Origin: Nageia nagi
Taxonomy: Eukaryota > Pinophyta
Reading direction: 5' to 3'
Assembly: GCA_050084985.1 (NCBI GenBank)
Contig: JBITNC010000001.1
Coordinates: 56,234,001 to 56,298,000 of the forward strand
DNA: 64,000 bases
The position numbers and the translations under genes were made by a program. Below are positions 46,360-55,862 of the stretch, piece by piece. How positions within the stretch are numbered: the stretch's first letter is position 1; every line of letters starts with the position of its first letter. The notes under the pieces are model-generated. The model was not told the origin of the DNA. It was given only the letters and a program-made list of their open reading frames with translations, and did no database searches.

Positions 46360-46450
46360 TCGTCGATGTTTAGTGATAGTCGTCGACGTCCGTCTTCAAG
46401 TCATCGACGTTTAGTTACAGTCGTCGATGTCCGTCTTCAAGTCGTCAAAT
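46360..46450 (+). repeat. 20-21-bp tandem repeat, 3' region copy
   Basis: Four units of TCGTCGAYGTYYRKYNNNAG form two copies of a 41-bp dimer. Related units lie at 60154-60305 near the other end of the element and inside the LTRs. Confidence 0.82.
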
Positions 46451-46579
46451 GTTTCAAAAAGAAAAAGTTTTAACTTTTTCTTATTCATTTCTTTTTAGCT
46501 ATCACTTTCATTATCAGCCAGAACTAGTTTTCATTACGATCTCATTGATTTCCAGCCGTTGATATTCGTTACAATCACC

Positions 46580-48941
46580 ATGCCTCCATGTAGACGCTCC
46601 ACTGGACGTTCTCGACCTATCCGGGAAGAGGTAGGGTTTTGAAATAACTTTCTTTTCTATTTTTTGTTTATAATTTGTAATTTAACCTTTTAATTTCAAA
46701 ATTGAAACCATGAATGACATTCAAAAGTTATTTTGATTATTTCTATCGGATAAATTTTGTAAATCATGCTTTTATTTATATTTTTTGTGAAATTTTTTAT
46801 AATTCAACCTCGGTCACCGACCTAGGCTGAATGGATGACAGAGTCACCAGTGTTTGGAATGTGAACACCGGTGACTGAGTCTTACCTATTAGAAACGCCG
46901 ATGTTTTAGTATGAAATGCCATTTTTTTTTTTTTGAGCTGAACCTTTTTAACATTATACAAGTTCAAGACGTCTTTGAGCCTCGAGGTAGATATCCCTCA
47001 ATTCTATAGGAGGGTAAAGATCTTCTAGGTCCAATTGATCATACCTTTTTCAGGTCCATTAGTTTTGGAGTGGGTCCACACATGGGTCACATTCATTGGG
47101 AGTATCCTTTATTGGCTGCATTATTAGACAGATGGGACGTAGTGACATGCACTTTTCATCTTCCGACAGGGGAGATGACTGTCACAGTGGAGGATATACA
47201 TAGATTGTATAGACTCCCCATTCATGGACAGAGGATTTTGCCTGTGGTGGATAGAACAGGAGCTTTATCCGCTATTTCTTATTTGTATGGGGCCACTCGA
47301 GTTGATACTATTATTTTTGAGATTATCTCAGGTGGCATCCGATATTACCAGTATTGGATGGAGGATCAGCAGGGGATGATCCATTTTTCATACTTGATGG
47401 GTTTAGTACAGTGTTATGCTCTCCCCGATACTGGTAGTGGGAGATTTCTATGGTCATTATTGCCCATTATTGTGGATATGATGCAGCATGGTATAGTGTA
47501 TGCTTGGGCACCCACATTGTTAGCTTAGATTTATAGGGAGCTATTCTTTTATTCATAGGGGCATAGGGCCTCTTTATCAGTTACTATCACCTTGCAAGCA
47601 TGGGCTTATGAGCATATAGCTGTGGCTTGTCCTCTAGGGTTATCGATGCTGGGGTTTGGTAGTCACTTGGATTACAAGGCTGGCATAGTCTGATGGCATG
47701 ATGATTTTTATATTTGCCCATCGGATGGAGTTCATTGAGATGTGAGCTATTATCACCACATGCTTAGTCACTTGATTCCAGATCATGTGAGATTCAAACC
47801 TTATCGCTTGTATCCTATCTGGAGAGAGCTTGTAGTTGAGCTTACTGGTATTCGATAGCCACATGTTTTGAGTGGTCGTCGAGCTAATTTTTTGGAGTAT
47901 TTTCATTTTGAGAGAGTGCACCGTCAGTTCGGCCTAGTTCAGGATGTGCCTGCACCATCAATGCCATATCAACATGAGGGCACTATCTCAGCAGATGGTA
48001 TACAACCATTGGTTTATGCAAAGCCCGATCCTACTTAGGAGGAGTTATCATTGGAGGGTGACATCAGGGAGGATGACATTGGGGTGTCTGAGGCATTCAG
48101 GGTGTGGTGGGAGGAGGGAGATGATGGCCTAAAGGGTGGATTGGAGAGTCGATGCATTTATCGATGCATCGATGTTGTTGAGGAGTTGGGTACAGTAGCA
48201 GGAGAGGGAGAGGTAGGCGAGGAGCCTATAGGAGCGAAGGCTACGAGAGAGGAGGCTACCGATGAGGAGGTTATGGTAGATGCTCTGAAGGAGTTAGCTC
48301 CTGAGGAGGAGGCTATGGGTGTAGGTGAGGAGGGAGCTACCCCAGAGGTTGCACGTGGAGTCGAGGAGGCTCCTACTACACAGGTTCCTAGCATTGATAC
48401 TTTGCTAGGAGATATTTATGAGCTGAGATACCAGTTGGCATAGGCCAACTCATGCATGTACAGGTATAGGGCTGAGCGAGATAGATATAGATAGGAGAGA
48501 GATGAGGCTCATTCCTCTTTACAGGGAGCTCAGGCTCATCAGTTAGGAGCAGCATCTACTTCTGGAGGTGGTCCTTCAATTTTCAGTCATGGTATTTGTC
48601 ATCAACGAGATTTTTATAGTGGTATAGTACAGACATGGCTGATAAGTGTTCTAACTTTTACTCTGGGGGCTCACTATCCTATACCTCCAAATAGTTATAT
48701 GCCTATAGATATCTTAGCATATCAGATAGGTAGCAACGCACAGGGCATAGTTGGATCTCCAGGTAGGACTCAGAGGTCACGAGGTTTTCCTAGCAGGAGT
48801 GGTACACCCTGGGCATCTCCCTTAGGTGTTGTTGGTTCATTCGAGTTACAAGGAGCTCAGTGTTTGGGTAGTCCTACAGGATCCGTAGGCACTACTCCTC
48901 CAGGTCAGGGTATCGAAGAGACTAGTAGACGACGGAGGTGA
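46580..48941 (+). pseudogene. Antisense plant mobile domain (PMD) ORF
   Basis: Plus-strand, antisense to the element. A possible first exon at 46580-46630 (ATG..CGGGAAGAG) is followed by a GT donor; the acceptor was not settled. The main frame runs from about 46960 to 48941 in one phase. It reads DVFEPRGRYP, then FRSISFGVGPHMGHIHW, LLAALLDRWD, TFHLPTGEMTVTVEDIHRLY and RLPIHG. This is the aminotransferase-like plant mobile domain family (PF10536, as in MAIN/MAIL proteins). A Glu/Gly/Ala-rich middle (48051-48443) and a Ser/Gly/Pro-rich tail (48699-48941) follow. Nine in-frame stops interrupt it: seven TAG, two TGA, no TAA. There is no frameshift across nearly 2 kb. Confidence 0.88.
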
Positions 48942-50788
48942 CCGAGTAGTCCTAGCAGACAAGGCAGTGGTTGGGGTAGTCCTTGAGGATACCCTTTTTC
49001 ATGATGTTATTTTTTTTTATATATTTATGAGGTTATTGGACCCTTGTAGTTTTATTTTATGATTCATGATGTTATGTTGACCTTTTGATGGACTGTGATG
49101 ATGTATATATAGATAGATAGATCTTTGATATTTATGGTACTTGTATGATTCTTGATGCATGGGCTTTCATTATATATATAGATTTATGATAAAATAGGTA
49201 TGATGTGATGTTATGTAGATCATAATTGTCTTTTAATTACTTGATGATGAATAGATGTTAATGATAGATGTAATTTTCAAAATGTATGATGCATAGATAT
49301 AATTGTGGAATGTATGATGTATAATGATGAAATATATAACATATATCAACAAATAAGTTTGATGATGTTACTAATCTCAAAACTAAGTTAATAATAAGTA
49401 CGATTATAGTTGCTATAAACAATAAATCTAATTTATAATTTTAATAAGTTAAGTTATTTAAGGATATATTTTTATTATATTTTTGCGGAATCAGATGCAT
49501 CATCTTCCGTACTTGGCAATTTTACAATAAACTTTTTGACATGACAAACTAGTGACTTATGGATGTATATGAACATTAAATTTATCTTGATTAGGGGAAC
49601 AATAAATAATCATTCTTATCCTTTCCAAAGAAAAGCAATTTTAATAATGTTCAAAGGTAATAGATAATAGTAGAAATGGCTTGGCATGACACACTAGTGA
49701 CTTATGGATGCATATGAACATTAACTTTATCTTGGTCAGGGGAACAATAAATAATCATTCTTATCCTTTCCAAAGAAAAGCAATTTTAATAATATTCAAC
49801 GGTAATGATATTTTCAAAAGGAATGGGTTTAACAAAATGACACAAATGATTTTAAACACAAACAAAATACAAATTATGACAAAAGATTAGGTGATTTTGG
49901 ATTAATAACCAAGTTATTATAACATCTACCTTATCTTTCTTTATCTCAAGATTTAACAACCTAAGATGATGTCAAACAATATTGTTATATGTTGATAAAA
50001 AATCTATAAACTCCAGTGTGTGTAGTGAGATTCATTTCCCTTCTTAGATCATTTGAGATGAAATATCCTAGAGACATTAATAAGTTAGTCTATCCATATG
50101 AAACGTATAGAGGTCCATAGGAAAGAAGGTCGCTAACTAAAATGGACATATCGCCACTTGTAAGGTATGCCCCATTGCTAGACAGGCGTCCATAGCCCCG
50201 ATGAGGATTAACCCCTTGATCCCGTTACAACCTTGCTCTACTGCCAGTCAAGCATCCATAGCCCCGGTAGAGGATATTGTAATCACCCAAGAATCATTGA
50301 TGTAATGTAGTGATTTTTTTTATTTTTTTGTCATCTCCTTTTTTTTTTTAACTATCAAATGATTCTTGGGTTTGAGATGAAGCGAATAATAGGATAGACA
50401 CATAAATTTCACTCTTAATGTCTCTTAAAATGATTTCATTCAAATTCTCTTAGAATTTTTTAATGTTGTAAGTGCTTGGAGTTTATGGATTTTCCTTCAA
50501 ACACAAACTTTATGTTTTTCTATCATCTATGGTATATCATTTCTTTATGGAAGAAAAGACAAAGTGAATGTAGTGATAACAAGGAGATTATTCTAAAATG
50601 ACCTTTTCACACATTACATATTTACTGGATAATCACTTTTACAATGACATGCAACATATATTTACATCGTACAAGGGCAGGGCACCCAATTGCCAAGTGA
50701 CCTCTAGATGTTTCCATCTAGGTAGATTTTATAATTTTATAATTTTTATGTGTTCTATAGTTTTCAATTTTTCAGGATTTTATAATTT
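48942..50788. other. Spacer between the antisense and sense extra ORFs
   Basis: AT-rich and noncoding. A 145-bp direct duplication occupies about 49540-49815. Near 50170-50280 two ~45-bp imperfect repeats share GCRTCCATAGCCCCGRT. Homopolymer T runs lie at about 50318-50350. Confidence 0.6.
49540..49815 (+). repeat. 145-bp tandem direct duplication
   Basis: ATGACAAACTAGTGACTTA at 49541 recurs as ATGACACACTAGTGACTTA at 49686. The rest of the unit, including GGGGAACAATAAATAATC and CCTTTCCAAAGAAAAGC, is nearly identical. Confidence 0.88.
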
Positions 50789-52007
50789 TCAATTTTTTAG
50801 GATTTTATCATTTTTTCTAGGGAATCTATTCATGACGCGTTCAAATCTAGTTTGAACTGCATCAGGATTAAATGAACAATGTGTTGAACTAAACAAAAAA
50901 CTAAAATCTAATACCACTTGATTATGATAGATTTCTGGAACATAATAATCTAAGTGTTCGAATGTTACGATTTGTGTGATAGAGATGATTTGTTCTCGAT
51001 GTTTTAAAGTCAGGTTGTGAGTACAATCAACTATTATTTTGGACTTTTCTATAGGCCACAGAAGATAGAAATATATCATTAAATCATATTCTAAGTTAGG
51101 AGAACACCATAACTCAAATGCGTTGATACAAACAATAACTTGATATCCATTTACTTTGACATCCCAACCATAAGATTCACGCGCATCATAGAACATCAAG
51201 GCCATTTTTTGTTGTATTTCAAGAGGCATGGAAAAGATATTTGAATACAAAGGAGTAGGAACGTTACGAATAACTTTCATAAAGATATCTTTGTCATACC
51301 TACTTTCGAACCCCGGAAGATAACTTCCATTATTCCGTACTCTATGTCCTTTTGATAGTTTTTCGATAATCTCATTTCTAACCCTTATTTGATTTATCGT
51401 TGTAAGTTCGACAATACGGCAAGCTTGCCTTTTCTCCACCTTTCATTTCCAAATTGTGTGTCACATTTGCATGCAAGAAAATCTGAGTTTGCCTATATTG
51501 TTGTTGTAACATTCTAGGAGGAAAAGCCACAAAAGTATTTGAAAAATCATAAATTACCCTTTGATGAGGTAAATAATGTAAAAGTTCATCCATCCATTCT
51601 AGGCTTTTGGTTAATTGTTTAACGTATTTTAGCCTAGCTAAAAGAAGTGAATACTCAGTTAATTGACAATTTATGATGATTCTCGGTATTCCCTAAGGCC
51701 ATTGTAGGCAGAAAGCTATTATTTCTTGAGATATTCTTTCCATATGGGTGAAATATATTTGTGGATCTAAAATAATGCCAGCTTCGTATCCACAAAAAGT
51801 GACTTCCCAACCATTATTTATACCACAAAACATATGGTATGTTATTTCAAATTGTTCATCAATAGTCAATCATAAATAATTTAAGAGATTAAAATCAAAT
51901 GTATGTTTTAAATATGTTAATGCTAAATCATCTGGATATCTTGGCGGTGGAAATCGTACTTATGGTTGAACTATGCTACCTTCAGCAGATTCCTTTGCTA
52001 GATTCAT
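50789..52007 (-). pseudogene. Sense extra ORF downstream of integrase, duplicated domain
   Basis: Begins at an ATG 105 bp past the integrase stop and reads about 400 codons, with three stops in its first half and one frameshift near 51430. The best pieces are 51378-51593 and 50789-51439. No known family was recognised: there is no signal peptide, no clear transmembrane segment and no envelope-like feature. The two halves resemble each other over ~130-150 residues. Half 1 has RYPDDL, GWEV, WP-stop-GIPRIIINC and YLPHQRVIYDFSNTF. Half 2 has RYDKDI, GWDV, WPIEKSKIIVDC and YVPEIYHNQVVLDFSFLF. The position suggests an accessory protein of the element. Confidence 0.65.
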
Positions 52008-52112
52008 CTTTTTTGTTTTAATCATTAACACTTGACAAATATTAATACTTTTATTTATTTATTATTTTAACAATAAGATAAAACGAAAGAAAACTAATGT
52101 ACACTTTTTTTT

Positions 52113-52661
52113 TTATGTATAGAAGGGTCGAAGATGCATAATATTTATAGGTTCACGCTCTTCATTTCCTTCTAAGTTTGATAAATGATAAGTTCCTTTA
52201 CTAAATTTTTTATTAATGATATATGGTCCTAACCAGTTTGGAGCAAACTTGTCTCTAAGCTGTTGTTCTATTCGTGAAGTTTTTTGATTTTCTTTTAAAA
52301 CCAAATCACCTATTTTGAACTCACGAATTAGAGCCCTTTTATCAAAAGCTCATTTTATCCTCTTCTGATAAACACGCATATGCTCTAAAGCATTAATATG
52401 TTTTTCATCTAAAAGTAATAATTGATCTAAGCGAGTCTGTCTTGCTTCTTCATCGAAATTTTGCTCACTTAGATTTACTCTAAGGGATGGTATCTCAAGT
52501 TCTATGGGTAAGATGGCTTCTGTTCCATATACTAAAGAGAATGGTGTTGCCCCAATGGGAGTGCGTACACTGGTACGATAAGCCCATAAGACTTTTGGTA
52601 TTTGTATATGCCAATCTCTATGAGAATCATTTACTATTTTTGCTAAGATGTTCCGAATAGT
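52113..52661 (-). pseudogene. Gypsy integrase, C-terminal part only
   Basis: Open frame pieces 52350-52661 and 52113-52304 lie in the same phase. They read TIRNILAKIV, WHIQIPKVLWAYRTS, RTPIGATPFSLVYGTEAILPIE and SLRVNL, the final helix of a Tat-type integrase core that carries the Glu. The GPY-like domain follows (APNWLGPYIINKKFSKGTYHL, then HLRPFY). The H2C2 finger and the two catalytic Asp residues are missing, deleted together with most of RNase H. A stop near 52345 lies between the two pieces. Confidence 0.87.
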
Positions 52662-53130
52662 TTTATTAGTAGCAAAAACGATAGCAAGACATAATTTTTC
52701 CAAATATATGTACTTAATCTCATAGCTCACTAGGGTTCTACTCAGATAATATATAGCTTGCTCTTTATTGTGTTCATTCTTTTGAGCAAGCATTGTTCCT
52801 AAAGCATTTTCAGTAGCAAAAATATATAACAAAAAGGGTATATCTTTTCTTGGTGGACTTAAGACAGGAGGAGATAATAAATATCTTTTAATTTCATCGA
52901 ATGCATCTTGTTTCTCTTTGCCCCAATGATATTCTACTCCCTTTTTTAATAGTTTTGTAAATGGTTTACATTTATCAGAAAGTTGAGCTATAAACCTTCT
53001 AATGGCTTGTAACTTGCCTTGTAAACTTTGTAATTATTTTAGATTTGTAGGGGGTGGCATGTCTACTACTACTTTCACTTTACTAGGATCTATTTCAATT
53101 CCTCATCGGGACACAATAAATCCTAATAAT
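52662..53130 (-). pseudogene. RT connection and truncated RNase H
   Basis: Continues the RT frame: FIVSR-stop-GIEIDPSKV, then RFIAQLSDKCKPF, a KQDAFDEIKRYL block, and the RNase H start LLYIFATENALGTMLAQ with AIYYLSRTLVSYE. It ends at LAIVFATNK, where an intact Tat RNase H would go on for about 100 residues. Instead the integrase C-terminus follows in frame. The ATNK at the joint resembles both the RNase H motif and the integrase EATNK motif. Confidence 0.87.
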
Positions 53131-53132
53131 TT

Positions 53133-53840
53133 TTATGAAGTTACATCAAAAATGCATTTTTTTGGATTTAATCTTACTTTATGTTCTAATAATCTATCTA
53201 AGACTTTAATTAGGTCTTTTCCATGATCTACTCGATATTTAGATCTAACCAACAAATCATCGACATAATATTCTACTATGTCGTGCATATAATCATGGAA
53301 TATATAAGTCATAGCCCTTTGATAAGTTGCCCCGGTATTTTTTAATCCAAAAGGCATAACTTTATAACAAAAGGTACCCCAAGGAGTTATAAAGGCCATT
53401 TTATGTTGATCTTCAGTAGCTATTTTTATTTGATTATAACTAGAAAATCTGTCTATTAATGACAACATATTATGTCCTGCTGTCGATTCTACCAAACTAT
53501 CAATGCTAGGTAGAGGGAAATCATCCTTAGGACAAGCTTTGTTAAGATCATAGAAATCTATGCATATTCTTATTTTTCCACTTGGTTTTTTCACAAGTAC
53601 CATATTAGATATCCAATCTGAATAATCTATAGGTTGTATAAATTTAGCTTCTAATAATTTTTGAAGTTCTTCTTTTACCATTAATGCTATAGTAGGATGC
53701 ATTTTACGTAATTTTTGTTTAACAGGTTTAGCATCAAACTTTAATGCTAAATTATGTACTACTAATTTAGGATCTATTCCAGGCATGTCTGCATATGACC
53801 ATGCAAATACCTTTTGTCGTTCTTTTAATAAGGTTATAAT
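53133..53840 (-). pseudogene. Tat-like reverse transcriptase
   Basis: Open for 217 codons at 53133-53786, starting in the FAWSYADMPGIDP region that precedes plant Tat RTs. It contains VKQKLRKMHP, a WISNMVLVKKPSGKIRIC box, DLNKACPKDDFPLP, SLIDRFSSYNQI, MAFITPWGTFCYKVMPFGLKN and the catalytic EYYVDDLLVRS. The usual G of FSGYNQI is S. The polymerase domain itself could be intact, but it cannot be made as part of an unbroken polyprotein. Confidence 0.92.
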
Positions 53841-55130
53841 TTCTTCTTATTCATTTTCCGTGAGGTTTTCTCCTAATTGAATAATTTTAGGATTTTGAGG
53901 ATCATTACTAATATTTATTTCTAAGATTTTTTCAGTAAGCATATGCAACCCTTCTTCCAATTGATTTGGTACTGGTATCCAGCTGTTGTCGTTAACACTA
54001 TATTCTTCATCGTATTCTTGAGTTTGTTCATTCATGCATACTTGATTTTCATAGGAACCAAATATGTGATCTATGTTTTTGAATTCACATATCGAAGGAT
54101 TAGATGATATAAGAGAAAAATCAGCAATTACTTCATCTGTAGAAGTATTGGCTATTATTTTGATTAAATTTTGATTTTCGTTAACTTCATCTATTTGTTC
54201 GTTATTTTGATCTTCAATATCATTCTCTTTTATTGTAACCATATTTATCGATGGTATATTTGAATATGGATTGATTGATGATTCGACATTTTTATTTATT
54301 TTTTCCTGTATATCACTTGGTAAGCATGAATGATTCCAGGGTGGCTCAATATTATTAATAAAGAGCGTTTCGACACCTTCTAAAACATCCATTTCACTTA
54401 ATTATTCTTCTCTTATATTAATAATTTCTTGTACTATAGATTCTTTCTCTAAAATTTCTTCATTATAATCCAAATTCTCCTCCTAAATTTTCTAATTTAG
54501 CAAGATTTTTATATTCATTTTGATAACCTAATCCCCTTTTATCAGTGGAATCTTGGTATCGTAATTCAATTATTTCTCATGGACCCTGTTCATATCGACC
54601 CAATCCTCATCCTTGCTAATTACATTTGTTAAAATAGTTTAAGACAAATGTTCTTGAACATGGTGATAAATATTTCATATCATTATTGAAATTACCTTCA
54701 TATTTTTTATTGGGTATCGTTGACATAGGATCTACTATCCCCGCATAGACAAACATTGTTTGATTAGGTACTTCTCCTAAAGGTACTATTTGTCCAATTA
54801 CACTAGGTGATTCGGATAATCTTCCCATTTCTTATGATGAAGGTATATTAAATACCACATCATCTACATCATATTCTCCCATCCCTAAATCCACTAATTT
54901 AATTTTGACTGGGTATACATTAGATGAGTCATTATTAGATGTAGTATTCACTTGTTTTGATGAAGAAGCTCCATACTTTTCATCTAAAGTTTTAGCAACC
55001 TTTTCCCAAGTATCTTTATCTTGTATAGCTATGTCATTTTTTCCTTTTATGACTTCAGATTGATTCATATTTTTGTTCATTAATATGGTTGATAAATTAG
55101 GGGACGGTAATGTCACTTTATTTGGACAAA
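53841..55130 (-). pseudogene. Protease-RT linker
   Basis: Three frames: 54832-55116 and 54616-54828 are shifted by one relative to gag-pol, and 53847-54392 is back in phase. The last is acidic and Asn-rich (DIEDQNNEQIDEVNENQN) and low in hydrophobic residues, so probably disordered. The first two contain GEYDVDDVVFNIPSS, then CSRTFVLNYFNKCN. Long linkers between protease and RT are known in Tat elements; I recognise no separate enzyme here. Stops lie between the pieces. Confidence 0.7.
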
Positions 55131-55751
55131 AATTAAATTACAATGTGAATAAGGATCTGGATCTTTAAACACACAATGAACTTTATCTTTATAGATGTAT
55201 TTTAAACATCCATGATAAGTTGATGGAACACATTGCATTTCTCTAATCCATGGGCGTCCTAAAAGAATGTTGTATTATATAATATTTCCTTCAATTATAT
55301 GTAATAAAGTTTGAACGGTTTTAGCCCCTACTGTAATCGAAAGCACTATTGATCCCAAAGTTGAACACACTGCATCATTAAATGCCCTAATTTGTAAAGA
55401 AGAAGCTAAGATAAGCGAATCTGATAAATTCAAATTTTTGTATGCAGCATCTGAAATTATATTTATAGCTGAACCTTCATCTATCAGAATTCTTTTAAAT
55501 AATTTCCCATCTACTTTACCAATTATATGTAAAGGTGGATCAAGCCCACCTGGTCCATTGTTATTTAATTTTTCTTGTTCGTAGAAGGTGATACTAGGTT
55601 GTTGAGATATCCTCAAACTTTCAACTATTGAAATAAAATTATCGGGGTTACTAATATCCACTTGGATTTCTTGTAGGATTTGATTCATAGCTTCCCTATA
55701 ACTCTCAGACTGTTGTAATAATTCAAATAAGGTCATCTTAACTGGAGACAT
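55131..55751 (-). pseudogene. Tat-like aspartic protease region
   Basis: 55275-55751 is open for 158 codons: after a Gln-rich N-terminus it reads LHIIGKVDGKLFKRILIDEG then SAINIISDAAY, in the place and spacing of a retroviral protease active site. The triad reads D-E-G rather than D-S/T-G. Tat elements vary here, so inactivity is likely but not certain. After a stop the frame continues [10 protein letters not shown] and [11 protein letters not shown], matching the conserved C-terminal strand of Tat proteases. Confidence 0.82.
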
Positions 55752-55862
55752 TTTTAATTATCGTTGAAGAGCACCTTTTATCAAAACTTTGGGTTGTTGT
55801 GGAGGAGGTATAGGTTGTATATTAATTGGGTTTGGTATCGATTGATTTTTTCGTGGATTATC

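Noticed and set aside
47640-48394. Minus-strand frames 47640-47921 and 48158-48394
   Set aside because: They are shadows of the plus-strand PMD frame, which has family motifs and a consistent phase.
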